A DNA stretch of 64,000 nucleotides from Bacteroidetes bacterium SB0662_bin_6. GTDB lineage: Bacteria > Bacteroidota > Rhodothermia > Rhodothermales > VXPQ01. The translations under genes and the position numbers were made by a program. Of the stretch, positions 35,458 through 44,203 are shown one piece after another. Position 1 is the stretch's first letter. Every line of letters begins with the position of its first letter. The stretch covers positions 1 to 64,000 of the forward strand of contig VXPQ01000023.1 in the NCBI GenBank assembly GCA_009839485.1. Direction: 5' to 3'. A model generated the notes under the pieces. The model was not told where the DNA came from. It worked only from the letters and a program-made list of their open reading frames with translations, and searched no databases.

Positions 35458-35711
35458 GGATACCCTGATCAAAACCACTTCGCTCAGCGCTTCACGTTCG
35501 TAAGCACAGGACGTCATGATTCCATCGTTGAAATCAGCAGAAAACATTGCGGATTCGGGGCATCGCGGACGTGAAGCGCCCTGCGGGAGGCTGCGAGGGG
35601 TGCGCTGGCTGCGTCATTCCTCATTATGTGGGGCCTGCCACATTGCTTCGTCATTCCTTGCCAGCGCACCCCTCGCAGCCTCTGAGCTTCGCGGACTTAA
35701 TCAGAGTATCC
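35458..35711 (+). mobile_element. Full copy A of the 253-bp structured inverted-repeat element
   Basis: This 254-bp element lies in the 353-bp gene-free gap between frr and tRNA-Ser. Its ends, GGATACCCTGATCAA and TTAATCAGAGTATCC, are inverted (13 of 15), and TATA flanks both sides (35454-35457, 35712-35715) as a target duplication. Inside are an 11-bp helix (35487-35497 with 35569-35579), a perfect 21-bp helix (35588-35608 with 35661-35681) and a 6-bp hairpin (35626-35631 with 35638-35643). It has no gene. It resembles a miniature transposable element and shares its sequence with copy B at 49723-49975. Confidence 0.88.
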
Positions 35712-35736
35712 TATAAGCGACCGTTTACTATGTCCC

Positions 35737-35826
<90 letters not shown>

Positions 35827-35907
35827 TCTGTTTTCGCGGCCGGACCGGATGAAACCGAACCGGAAAATTACGGACCGCGCCCATTGCTCATCTGAATACC
35901 CGCTTCC

Positions 35908-36789
35908 ATGATACACAGCATGACCGGTTTTGGTCTTGGGGAAGCGGAGGTAAACGGCACGTCGTCGACCGTCGAACTTCGCTCGGTCAACAATCGCTTC
36001 TGTGAAGTATCCGTGCGCCTGCCGCGCAGCCTGAACGAATACGAATCGGAGGTCCAGGCCCGCATAAAAAAGAACTTTGCGCGGGGTCGGATCACCGCCC
36101 GAATTCAGGTGGAGACGGGACAAGACCAGCTTGCTTCCCTCAGGATAAACCCCGAGGGGGTAAGGCATTGCATGGAACTGCTGAATGAACTGCGTGAAAC
36201 GGCCGGGCTCACCGAACCGGTGCGGCTCAAGCATCTTTTGAGATATTCCGATATTTTTCAGACGACGGAGGTTTCTCCCGAAGAAACGCTCCAAGGTTGG
36301 AACGCCTCGGAACAAGCGCTCGACAAGGCTATAGCCAACCTGCAAGCCATGCGGCGCCTCGAAGGAGACGCCCTCCTGAAAGACATGGAACAACGGCTAC
36401 AAGCTATCGACCTGCTGCTGGAGCAGGCTGAAACCCTCGCGCCGAAGCGGGTCGAGGGTGCACGGGAGCGGCTGCGCCAGCGGGTGGCTGATGTACTCGA
36501 AGACAACCGTATCGACCCTCACCGTCTGGAACTGGAGATTGCGATCCTGGCCGATCGTCTGGACGTCACCGAGGAGTGCGTACGCCTGAAATCTCACTTG
36601 AATCTTTTCCGCAAGTGCCTCGCAAGTGAGCATGCGGAAGGCCGGAAGCTTAATTTCATTGCACAGGAAATACATCGTGAAGTGAATACGCTCGGGTCCA
36701 AATCCGGAGACACGGAGATTTCCTACCTTGCAGTAGCCATGAAAGACGAACTGGAAAAAATTCGCGAGCAAGCACAGAACGTGGAATGA
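35908..36789 (+). CDS. yicC: YicC family endoribonuclease
   Basis: The 293-residue protein opens MIHSMTGFGLGEAE, the YicC signature, and ends with the DUF1732 part (GRKLNFIAQEIHREVNTLGSKSGD). YicC proteins cut RNA and are linked to stress regulation. It overlaps gmk by 4 bp (ATGA), a pairing conserved in many bacteria. Confidence 0.93.
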   Translation: MIHSMTGFGLGEAEVNGTSSTVELRSVNNRFCEVSVRLPRSLNEYESEVQARIKKNFARGRITARIQVETGQDQLASLRINPEGVRHCMELLNELRETAGLTEPVRLKHLLRYSDIFQTTEVSPEETLQGWNASEQALDKAIANLQAMRRLEGDALLKDMEQRLQAIDLLLEQAETLAPKRVEGARERLRQRVADVLEDNRIDPHRLELEIAILADRLDVTEECVRLKSHLNLFRKCLASEHAEGRKLNFIAQEIHREVNTLGSKSGDTEISYLAVAMKDELEKIREQAQNVE

Positions 36790-37364
36790 AACCCCCCGAC
36801 CACAACCCGCGCATTGTGGTGCTCACGGCCCCCAGCGGTTCCGGCAAAACGACCATAGCCAACCGGATCATGGCCGCCATACCGGCTTTTCGCTTTTCGG
36901 TATCGGCCACCACGCGACCCCGGCGTCCTGACGAAAAGGATGGTAAAGACTATCACTTCCTTTCACACCAGGAATTCCAGGCGCGTATCCACTCCGGCGA
37001 GATGCTCGAACATGAAGAAGTGTATCCGGGACGTTTGTACGGTACGCTGCGGTCCGAACTGGAAGGCGCCAGCACTGAAAACCCGGTCCTGCTCGATATC
37101 GACATTGACGGCGCCTTCAAAATAAAGAACATTTTCGGCAACGATGCACTTATCGTTTTTATTCGGCCCCCATCCTTGAGGGAGCTCGGGCGGCGCCTCC
37201 GGGAACGCGCCACGGAAAACGAGGAAACCATTCGAGTCCGGCTTGACCGGGCGCGCCGGGAACTCGATGCGGCCAGAAAAGCGGACAAGGTTATCGAAAA
37301 CGACGATGTCGAGCGGGCTGTCAAGGAAACCTTGCGTGTGGTCCGCCGGTTTATCAGAGGTTGA
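36786..37364 (+). CDS. gmk: Guanylate kinase
   Basis: The 192-residue enzyme makes GDP from GMP. P-loop LTAPSGSGKTTIANR (about 11-25), the GMP-binding SATTRPRRPDEKDGKDYHF and the HEEVYPGRLYGT lid segment are present. Overlap with yicC and the short distance to the omega gene mark one operon. Confidence 0.97.
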   Translation: MKPPDHNPRIVVLTAPSGSGKTTIANRIMAAIPAFRFSVSATTRPRRPDEKDGKDYHFLSHQEFQARIHSGEMLEHEEVYPGRLYGTLRSELEGASTENPVLLDIDIDGAFKIKNIFGNDALIVFIRPPSLRELGRRLRERATENEETIRVRLDRARRELDAARKADKVIENDDVERAVKETLRVVRRFIRG

Positions 37365-37402
37365 ATTACAGAATTCCCGAAAATGCATACAGGGGCCCTT
37401 CC

Positions 37403-37720
37403 ATGGGAATGAAGACTATAGACATCGAAAACCTCACGGCACAGAACAGCAATGTGTACGAAACCGTCGTGGTGCTTTCGAAACGTGCACGTCAAATAGC
37501 CGCGCGACAGAAGGCTGAACTTGACGAAAAACTGGCGTATTACGAGGGTTTTACATCCGAGATGGACAATCTCCGGATGCAGGAGGAACAGGCTCGTGTA
37601 TCGCTGGAATACGAGAAACGTCCCAAGCCCTCCGAGATCGCTATCGGCGAGCTTGAGGAAAACGAAATTTACTTCCGGAATCCCGACAAAGAAGACTTGT
37701 CCGGAGCACTTCCCGGCTGA
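37403..37720 (+). CDS. rpoZ: RNA polymerase omega subunit (Bacteroidota-type)
   Basis: The protein of about 105 residues (ATG 37403; another ATG at 37409) matches the RpoZ-like proteins that lie between gmk and coaBC in Bacteroidota. Segments NVYETVVVLSKRARQIAA (about 19-36) and PSEIAIGELEENEI are the conserved parts. Omega helps fold the beta-prime subunit. The call rests on weak sequence similarity plus the strongly conserved position. Confidence 0.8.
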   Translation: MGMKTIDIENLTAQNSNVYETVVVLSKRARQIAARQKAELDEKLAYYEGFTSEMDNLRMQEEQARVSLEYEKRPKPSEIAIGELEENEIYFRNPDKEDLSGALPG

Positions 37721-37770
37721 GCGCCTTTCCCTCAGGCACTCAAATACATTCCGGGCCTTTCGGTGAGAAC

Positions 37771-39024
37771 ATGACGGCCAGCAAGCCATATGCCGAATTG
37801 CACGGGCGGCATATCCTGCTCGGCGTTACAGGTGGCATTGCTGCATATAAGTCCGTCGAACTCGTGCGCCTGTTGAAGAAGGCGGGTGCAGATGTTCAGG
37901 TCCTGATGACGCCGGACGCGTCCCGTTTCATTACCCCGTTGACCCTGGGCACGGTATCGGGACACCCCGTTCTTACGGACATCTTCCCGGAGGCGGAAGA
38001 TGGATCATGGACCCGGCACATTTCCCTCAGCCACTGGGCGGATGTCTTTGTCATTGCCCCGGCGACCGCGCAGACGCTGGCCAAAATGGCGGGGGGGTTC
38101 TGCGACAATATTCTTACGGCCACAGCGCTTGCCGCTCGGTGTCCGCTTCTCGTCTGCCCTGCCATGGACGAGGACATGCTGGTCCATCCGGCCACGCAGC
38201 GTAACATGGAGACTCTCCGTGCCTGCGGACATGTCCTGATGCCCCCAACCTACGGCCCTCTTGCAAGCGGGCTGGTAGGTCAGGGCCGCTTGCCGGAGCC
38301 GGAAGAGATTATGCAGCGCATCCTCAAAATGATCGCTGCAGACAAGGAAGGCGGCGATGCTGCCTCTCGTGATCTCGAAAACATACGGGTGCTCGTAACG
38401 GCGGGGCCTACCCGGGAGCATGTAGACCCGGTACGCTTTCTCAGCAATCCCTCCTCCGGCAAGATGGGTTTTGCTCTCGCGGAAGCGGCCGCCCGGCGCG
38501 GTGCGGCGGTAACGCTCATTTGCGGCCCGGCACATCTCGAAACCCCCCTGCATGTGGAGCGAATCAATGTGGAAAGCGCCGAGGAAATGCACGACGCCGT
38601 CATGGCGCATCGCGAAGCGGATATTGTGATCATGGCCGCCGCCGTCGCGGATTACGCCCCCATGGAACGCGCCACGAAAAAAATCAAAAAGGGAAGCGGA
38701 AATATGGTGTTGCACTTGCGACGCACACCGGATATTCTTTATGCATTGCAACAACGCCGGGCCGAGGGACAGCTCCTTGTGGGTTTCGCCATGGAAACCA
38801 GTGAGGGACTGGAAAACGCGCGCAAAAAGCTCCAGGAAAAAAACATGGACTGGATTGTGCTCAACATGCTTACTGCCGGATCAGGATTCGAAACGGAAAC
38901 CAATCGGATCACATTGCTGAATCGTAATGGGCACGAGGAGGCGCTTCCCATGATGAGCAAACGGGAGGCCGCGGAAATCATTCTGGATCGCATTACTTTA
39001 ACATCGGATCGGCCTGCAGCGTAA
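37771..39024 (+). CDS. coaBC: Bifunctional phosphopantothenoylcysteine decarboxylase / phosphopantothenate-cysteine ligase
   Basis: The 417-residue protein catalyses two steps of coenzyme A synthesis. The FMN-binding CoaC half has [25 protein letters not shown] (about 14-38), the [17 protein letters not shown] segment and PAMDEDM near 131-137. The CoaB half starts about 200 with [34 protein letters not shown]. Length and domain order are standard. Confidence 0.96.
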   Translation: MTASKPYAELHGRHILLGVTGGIAAYKSVELVRLLKKAGADVQVLMTPDASRFITPLTLGTVSGHPVLTDIFPEAEDGSWTRHISLSHWADVFVIAPATAQTLAKMAGGFCDNILTATALAARCPLLVCPAMDEDMLVHPATQRNMETLRACGHVLMPPTYGPLASGLVGQGRLPEPEEIMQRILKMIAADKEGGDAASRDLENIRVLVTAGPTREHVDPVRFLSNPSSGKMGFALAEAAARRGAAVTLICGPAHLETPLHVERINVESAEEMHDAVMAHREADIVIMAAAVADYAPMERATKKIKKGSGNMVLHLRRTPDILYALQQRRAEGQLLVGFAMETSEGLENARKKLQEKNMDWIVLNMLTAGSGFETETNRITLLNRNGHEEALPMMSKREAAEIILDRITLTSDRPAA

Positions 39025-39094
39025 CGATCCGGCGGGCAAAACCCGGTATCGATCCCGGCGCACCGGTCCCGATTCGACGAAGGCTCATGACTTC

Positions 39095-39967
39095 ATGCCA
39101 GCAATGCCCCTTCTTGAAGAACTGAAAACCATCATCGAACACGAACAATGCCTCGCCGGTCCTTTGGTCCCGCTTCCGCATCCCGGCAAGGAAAACGGCG
39201 GGCGCGCACCGGCATCCGATAGCACCCCCTCCGAAATGACCCGTACTCCTTCTTCCCCGACGAGCAGGATGGCGCCTTCCGAAAACGCCGGTGGCGATCT
39301 GTTCGGCCATGGGGCCGTTTCGGGACCGGGGACCGGTAACAGCCGATCAGCCTATGCGCGCATTCATGCGCTCATCCCGGCGGAATCCCCGCTGCACGAG
39401 ATGAATACGCTGGAGGAAGTGGAAGCATTCGTACGGGACAATGTGCTCATTCCACTGGATAAAACCCGCAAAAACCCGGTGTTCGGCACCGGAAACCCGG
39501 ATGCGGACCTCATGGTCATCGGGGAAGCGCCGGGAGCGGACGAAGATGCCCAGGGAGAACCTTTCGTGGGGCGGGCCGGCATGTTGCTGAACAAGATACT
39601 GGAGGCCATCCGCTTCGCACGCGAAGAAGTCTACATAGCCAACATTCTAAAAAGCCGCCCGCCGAACAATCGGGACCCGCTTGCGGGTGAAGTGAAAGCG
39701 CACGCCCCGATTCTCTACAAGCAGATCGCTCTGATTCAACCCAAAATCCTCCTCTGCGTCGGCAAAACGTCGGCAACCACGTTGCTCGATCGGCAGGATT
39801 CCCTGAAAGCCATGAGGCAAAAATTTCACGACTTTCATGGCCTTCCGCTGCTTGTTACCTATCACCCGGCGGCGCTGCTGCGTAATCCCGGATGGAAACG
39901 ACCCGCCTGGGAGGATGTACAGATGCTTCGCGAACGCTACGACCAGTTGACGGGAAACGCGGCCTGA
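39095..39967 (+). CDS. Uracil-DNA glycosylase, type-4-like but without the iron-sulfur cysteines
   Basis: The 290-residue protein removes uracil from DNA. The glycosylase core spans about 100-285: GEAPGADEDAQGEPFVGRAG (active site, about 145-164), NILKSRPPNNRDPL, and YHPAALLRNP. The first 95 residues are a poorly conserved Pro/Ser-rich linker. Family-4 enzymes normally have four Cys for a 4Fe-4S cluster, including Cys in the (K/N)CRPPNNR segment; here that position is Ser and the second Cys is Ala/His context. Only two Cys are seen in the whole protein (near 19 and 220). Confidence 0.85.
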   Translation: MPAMPLLEELKTIIEHEQCLAGPLVPLPHPGKENGGRAPASDSTPSEMTRTPSSPTSRMAPSENAGGDLFGHGAVSGPGTGNSRSAYARIHALIPAESPLHEMNTLEEVEAFVRDNVLIPLDKTRKNPVFGTGNPDADLMVIGEAPGADEDAQGEPFVGRAGMLLNKILEAIRFAREEVYIANILKSRPPNNRDPLAGEVKAHAPILYKQIALIQPKILLCVGKTSATTLLDRQDSLKAMRQKFHDFHGLPLLVTYHPAALLRNPGWKRPAWEDVQMLRERYDQLTGNAA

Positions 39968-39983
39968 CCGTCGATCCCGTATC

Positions 39984-41465
39984 ATGTATACGCCTCTTAT
40001 GCCTGATCAGGAACAGTATTCTCCACCCATGCCGGACGCCCCGCCGAGGGAAATGTCGGGCCCGCAGCCCGGCGGGCGTGTGCCGCCGCAGGCCGTGGAC
40101 ATCGAGCAAGCTATTCTCGGGGCAGTTCTTCTGGAGCGCGACGCACTGCCGCAAACGATTGAAATTCTCTCTGAAGACAGTTTTTACGACGGCAGACACC
40201 GGAAAATATTTGCAGCCTTCACAGAACTTTTCAGGAAGGGCGTACCCATCGATTTAATCACCTTGACGGAGGAGCTCCGGCGGCGCAAGGAACTCGACAA
40301 GGTAGGCGGGGCGGATTATCTGAATGAGCTCACAGCTCACATGAGCGCCGCTGCGAACGTCGAATACCATGCCCGCATCATTGCCCAGAAGCACCTGCTT
40401 CGGCAAATGATCGAAAAGATGACGCTGCTGGTCCGGGACGCCTACGACCCCGGTACGGACACCTTCGAATTGCTCGACAAAGCCGAAACAGACATTTTTC
40501 AAATCTCGAACTCGGGAGTACGGCGGCCGGCAGCGAAGGTGTCGGAAGTGATCAAAAGCACCCTGGAGCGGCTTGAAGCCATTGATGGGCGGGAGGGAGG
40601 CATAACCGGCGTTCCAAGCGGGTTTTCCCGCCTCGACAATTTTACGAGCGGCTGGCAACGGTCCGATCTGATCATTGTGGCTGCGCGGCCGTCGATGGGT
40701 AAAACCGCGTTCGCCCTGAACTGCGCGCGAAACGCCGCCCTGCACAAAAAATACCCGGCGGGCGTGGCGATTTTCTCCCTCGAAATGGGCGCAGAGCAGC
40801 TTGCCTTGCGCATGTTGACCTCGGAAGCACGTGTGGATTCCCAGGACGCCCGCACAGGACGCTTGAAGGAGAAAGACTGGCAGAAACTTGCCCAGGCGGC
40901 CGGGCGGCTGGCCGAGGCGCCCATTTTCATTGACGACACACCGGGGTTATCCGTGCTGGAGCTCCGGGCCAAGTGCCGACGGCTCAAAGCCGAACATGAC
41001 ATCGGCCTGGTGATCGTGGACTACCTGCAACTCATGCATGTGGCTACGACCCTGCGCTATTCCAACCGGGAACAGGAAATTTCTCACATCAGCCGATCCA
41101 TGAAGGCGCTGGCCAAGGAACTGGACGTTCCCGTTGTCGCCCTCTCGCAACTCAGCCGCGCTGTTGAGGCTCGAAAACCGCCGAGACCCCAGCTTTCGGA
41201 TCTGCGTGAAAGCGGAGCCATCGAGCAGGATGCGGATGTTGTATGCTTCATCTACCGCCCCGAGCGGTACGAAATCCGCGTGGACGAACAGGAGAACTCC
41301 CTCGAAGGGATCGCCGAGATCATTATCGGCAAACAGCGCAACGGCCCGGTCGGCACGGTGGAACTGTCTTTCGTCAACCAATATGCCCGGTTCGAAAACC
41401 TGGCGACCTACTATCAGAACCCTGCGGAAGGAAACGGGGTAGGGGGAGAGGAAGCCCCCTTCTGA
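39984..41465 (+). CDS. dnaB: Replicative DNA helicase DnaB
   Basis: The 493-residue RecA-type helicase unwinds DNA at the fork. The N-terminal helical domain starts with PQAVDIEQAILGAVLLE (about 33-49). The motor has Walker A ARPSMGKTAFALN (about 234-246), GVAIFSLEMGAEQL, Walker B GLVIVDYLQLM and the RESGAIEQDADV segment. It closes the yicC-to-dnaB unit. Its natural loader is unclear: no dnaC/dnaI is present, but a DciA-like gene is at 58661. Confidence 0.96.
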   Translation: MYTPLMPDQEQYSPPMPDAPPREMSGPQPGGRVPPQAVDIEQAILGAVLLERDALPQTIEILSEDSFYDGRHRKIFAAFTELFRKGVPIDLITLTEELRRRKELDKVGGADYLNELTAHMSAAANVEYHARIIAQKHLLRQMIEKMTLLVRDAYDPGTDTFELLDKAETDIFQISNSGVRRPAAKVSEVIKSTLERLEAIDGREGGITGVPSGFSRLDNFTSGWQRSDLIIVAARPSMGKTAFALNCARNAALHKKYPAGVAIFSLEMGAEQLALRMLTSEARVDSQDARTGRLKEKDWQKLAQAAGRLAEAPIFIDDTPGLSVLELRAKCRRLKAEHDIGLVIVDYLQLMHVATTLRYSNREQEISHISRSMKALAKELDVPVVALSQLSRAVEARKPPRPQLSDLRESGAIEQDADVVCFIYRPERYEIRVDEQENSLEGIAEIIIGKQRNGPVGTVELSFVNQYARFENLATYYQNPAEGNGVGGEEAPF

Positions 41466-41515
41466 TACAAAAGGCCCGCCGTGTGCAGCGGCAAGAATCC
41501 GCGCTGCGGGAAATC

Positions 41516-42562
41516 TCAGAACCCGAGTCCGCGCGCATCGAGGCGAATGCGGGCAAGCAGCATGTCCGACGTGAGATACAGCGTCGAGCCGTCGTCCCCG
41601 AAAGTGCAGTTGGCTATCCGTTCTCCTGTGGAAATGGTGCCGAGATGCTCTCCTTCGGGCGTCAGCACCAGCACGCCGCCGGGCCCTGTTGCGAACAAGT
41701 TGCCTTCCGTATCGAGCGCCATGCCGTCGAACGCCCCCACCGCCCCGTCGGCGATCAGCGCACTGCCGTCGAAAAAGACCCGGCTGTTCGCCAGCGTTCC
41801 GTCGTCCTGCACATCGTAGGCGCGAATAACGGGATTGGCTCCCCCTGAATTTGCGACATACAGGGTCTTTTCATCCGGCGAAAACGCGATCCCGTTCGGG
41901 AAACCCAACTCCTCCGTAAGCAAGGATACCTCGCCGCTCGTATCAACGCGGTATACCCCATTGAAAGGAAGCTCCTTGTCAGGACTGTCGTTCAGGCCGG
42001 AAAGTCCATAGGGCGGATCCGTGAAGTACAAATCTCCACTGGAATGAAAAGCCAGATCGTTGGGGCTGTTGAGGCGCTTGCCTTCATAGGCCGAGGCGAT
42101 CGTCTCGCGCGTGAAATTCGTGGTGTTGAGGCGGGCAACCTGCCGGTTGCCGTGATCGCACATCACAAGCCGGCCTTCCGCATCCAGCATAAGACCGTTC
42201 GTGCCCAGTTCGGCCCCGGAAGGATCGCTCCCCGCGTAGCCCGCCGGCCGGAGATAGGGCGACAGACCGCCCTTCTCATCCCACCGGTAGATCGTGTTCA
42301 CCGGAATGTCGGAAAAAAGAAGGTATCCCCCCTCGTCGGGCACCCAGACAGGGCCTTCCGACCACTCGAACCCCTCTGCCAGTTTTTCAATGACGGCATC
42401 CGCGGGAACGAGCGTGTCTATCCGGTCGTCCAGCCGGATCACCGTCCCTATGGTATCGGCAACGGAGCTGGTATACACTTCCTCCTCTTCTTCATAGGAA
42501 ACACAGCCCGCCATAGCGACGAGCGCAAAAAAGAGGACAGGGATGCGAAGCGATGCATACAT
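41516..42562 (-). CDS. SMP-30/gluconolactonase-family lipoprotein
   Basis: From the ATG at 42562 the 348-residue protein has a lipoprotein signal with lipobox MAGC (Cys about 18) followed by an acidic tether. The six-bladed propeller has GFEWSEGPVWV, NGLMLDAEGRLVMCDHGN, LNSPNDLAFHSSGDLYFTDPPYG and FPNGIAFSPDEKTLYVANSG, the motifs whose Glu, Asn and Asp bind the metal in SMP-30 lactonases. It likely hydrolyses a sugar lactone in the periplasm, substrate unknown. A longer frame adds 22 residues with no family match. Confidence 0.85.
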   Translation of the reverse strand: MYASLRIPVLFFALVAMAGCVSYEEEEEVYTSSVADTIGTVIRLDDRIDTLVPADAVIEKLAEGFEWSEGPVWVPDEGGYLLFSDIPVNTIYRWDEKGGLSPYLRPAGYAGSDPSGAELGTNGLMLDAEGRLVMCDHGNRQVARLNTTNFTRETIASAYEGKRLNSPNDLAFHSSGDLYFTDPPYGLSGLNDSPDKELPFNGVYRVDTSGEVSLLTEELGFPNGIAFSPDEKTLYVANSGGANPVIRAYDVQDDGTLANSRVFFDGSALIADGAVGAFDGMALDTEGNLFATGPGGVLVLTPEGEHLGTISTGERIANCTFGDDGSTLYLTSDMLLARIRLDARGLGF

Positions 42563-42597
42563 GGCGAGAGAGAGAGAGACTTTGCTTGTACACTGTG

Positions 42598-42668
42598 AGG
42601 TGACGGGCGGACTCGAACCGCCGTACAAGGTTTTGCAGACCTTTGCCTAACCACTCGGCCACGTCACC
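42598..42668 (-). tRNA. tRNA-Cys (GCA anticodon)
   Basis: A 71-nt cloverleaf on the minus strand: acceptor GGTGACG with CGTCACC, anticodon stem AAGGT/ACCTT with loop CTGCAAA (GCA), T loop GTTCGAGT. First of three same-strand tRNAs spanning 42598-42974. Confidence 0.93.
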
Positions 42669-42757
42669 CGATTTGCCGTACCGTACGATCCCGATGGGCT
42701 CCTTGATCCCATCGGGCCGGACAGGTATCCCCGGTGTTTTTTCCTGTCGCGCCGAAG

Positions 42758-42831
42758 CACGCCCGGCAGGACTCGAACCTGCAACCTGCGGATTAGAAGT
42801 CCGCCGCTCTGTCCGGTTGAGCTACGGGCGC
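42758..42831 (-). tRNA. tRNA-Arg (TCT anticodon)
   Basis: A 74-nt minus-strand cloverleaf: acceptor GCGCCCG with CGGGCGT (first pair G-U), anticodon stem GGA-type with loop CTTCTAA (TCT), T loop GTTCGAGT. Confidence 0.92.
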
Positions 42832-42900
42832 AGGGGATGTGCCCGGGTTTGCGCGGATGATACGCAGCCGCATGGGCACAACGACCGGAACCGGTATGTG

Positions 42901-42974
42901 TCGAGGCGGCCGGATTTGAACCGACGACCCTCTGCTCCCAAAGCAGATGCGCTACCGGACTGCGCCACGCCTCG
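42901..42974 (-). tRNA. tRNA-Pro (TGG anticodon)
   Basis: A 74-nt minus-strand cloverleaf: acceptor CGAGGCG with CGCCTCG, anticodon stem TCTGC/GCAGA with loop TTTGGGA (TGG), T loop GTTCAAAT, discriminator A. It is the first transcribed of the Pro-Arg-Cys series and follows the ribosomal-protein trio. Confidence 0.93.
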
Positions 42975-43068
42975 ATTTTGTGGACAAGGGCGCATCCTGC
43001 AATATCTCTCTTCAAAATGCGGCGGACTCACTGCCGGGGCCGCGCCATCAAAAACAACGAAGCAGCCG

Positions 43069-43245
43069 TCAGCGCGCCTGTTTGGCCGCCTTCAGGGCCT
43101 CCTGGACCGCATCTGTGGGCACCATCCGCACCCGGAAGCTGTACTGGCCGTTCGCTTTCTTTTCAGCAGCTACGATCTTGGCCATCTGCTTGGCGGATCC
43201 GCGCTTCTTGCGCACCTTGTCGCCGAATGTCTGTGCTTTCGCCAT
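43069..43245 (-). CDS. DUF4295-type small basic protein next to rpmG
   Basis: A 58-residue frame opening MAKAQTFGDKVRKKRG and containing YSFRVRMVPTDAVQEAL. DUF4295 proteins are short basic proteins, common in Bacteroidota, always downstream of rpmB-rpmG; they are thought to be ribosome-linked, function unknown. It was too short for ordinary gene callers but is convincing by context and start. Confidence 0.8.
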   Translation of the reverse strand: MAKAQTFGDKVRKKRGSAKQMAKIVAAEKKANGQYSFRVRMVPTDAVQEALKAAKQAR

Positions 43246-43294
43246 GGCGATTTACCGAAAATTTCTGAGGCTGCGGGAGAGTGCCCGCATCCTC

Positions 43295-43465
43295 CTATTT
43301 GATTTCCCGATGCAGCGTGTGCTTGCGCAGCTTCGGGTTATACTTCTTGAGTTCCAGCCGCTGATCCGTATTACGACGATTCTTCGTCGTGGAATATCGC
43401 GACGTGCCCGGCGCTTCCGTACACTGGAGCGTCACCTGAATCCGAACTCCTTTCGCTTTGGCCAT
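43295..43465 (-). CDS. rpmG: 50S ribosomal protein L33
   Basis: A 56-residue protein opening [18 protein letters not shown] and holding [35 protein letters not shown], the L33 signature. Only one Cys is present, so it is the zinc-free form. It lies between rpmB and the DUF4295 gene. Confidence 0.96.
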   Translation of the reverse strand: MAKAKGVRIQVTLQCTEAPGTSRYSTTKNRRNTDQRLELKKYNPKLRKHTLHREIK

Positions 43466-43520
43466 GGTCTTTCTCCGGGTTCACGGGTTCCGGCGCATAC
43501 GTTGCCGGGTCATACGCGCG

Positions 43521-43757
43521 TCAGACGCGCACGCCCTGCCGCCGCGCCTCTCTGAGAACAGCCTGAATACCCTTCTTGTTGATCGTTTTCAGCGTCTTCG
43601 CCGACACTTTCAGGGTAATGTATCGATCCTCCTCCGGAATGTAGAATCTCCTTTTCTGAAGGTTAAGGAGGAAGCGACGCCTCACCTTGTTGTGGGCGTG
43701 GGAAACGTGGTTGCCCGTCCTGGGTCCGCGCCCTGTTATGTCATCTTTACGCGACAT
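43521..43757 (-). CDS. rpmB: 50S ribosomal protein L28
   Basis: From ATG 43757 the protein has 78 residues: GRGPRTGNHVSHAHNKVRRRFLLNLQKRRFY is the L28 signature and the tail is KTINKKGIQAVLREARRQGV. A frame open to 43880 upstream lacks family support. It is the first gene of rpmB-rpmG-DUF4295. Confidence 0.95.
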   Translation of the reverse strand: MSRKDDITGRGPRTGNHVSHAHNKVRRRFLLNLQKRRFYIPEEDRYITLKVSAKTLKTINKKGIQAVLREARRQGVRV

Positions 43758-43921
43758 GTCTCGAATGCCAAATGATACTGTGCCGGGCCTGTAGATATTA
43801 TCTGCAGGATATTTGCAGCGAAGCCTTGTAAAATACGCCACGCGGGACGGCTTCGCAAGCGGTTTGCCTTGAAGAAACAAGCAAGGTCTCCTGCTTAGCC
43901 GGGCAGGTACGTAGCCTGTTA

Positions 43922-44186
43922 GGGCCTGCTAACTCTATGCAGCAATGCTCTGTTCCGTCAGGCACGGCGTCAATCAAGGCGCGAGGAGTGAAGTTTGGTG
44001 GTTCCAAATGAGCGACGAGCAACGAAGAGTGACGCCGTGACCGGCGGAACCCGAAGGGCGGGGCCTGTTTTCCCGCCATGCGGCGTTGCCGCTCGCTTAT
44101 GTGGCTGGGCCACACTGCGCTCGCGGCGCCTGGCCTGACAGAAAAATAGGCCCCGCAGAGCGCCGCTGCATAGAGTTAGCAGGCCC
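43922..44186. mobile_element. Second inverted-repeat element (about 265 bp) in the rpmB-comA gap
   Basis: Its ends are perfect 23-bp inverted copies (43921-43943 and 44165-44187), beginning AGGGCCTGCTAACTC. TA is present at both outer edges (43920-43921 and 44187-44188), fitting a TA target duplication. Inside is a perfect 10-bp inverted pair (43963-43972 with 44030-44039) and other GC-rich arms. No coding sequence was found. This fills most of the 446-bp gap 43758-44203. It is a different family from the 253-bp elements. Confidence 0.85.
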
Positions 44187-44203
44187 TATAGAATTGTTTC
44201 CCT

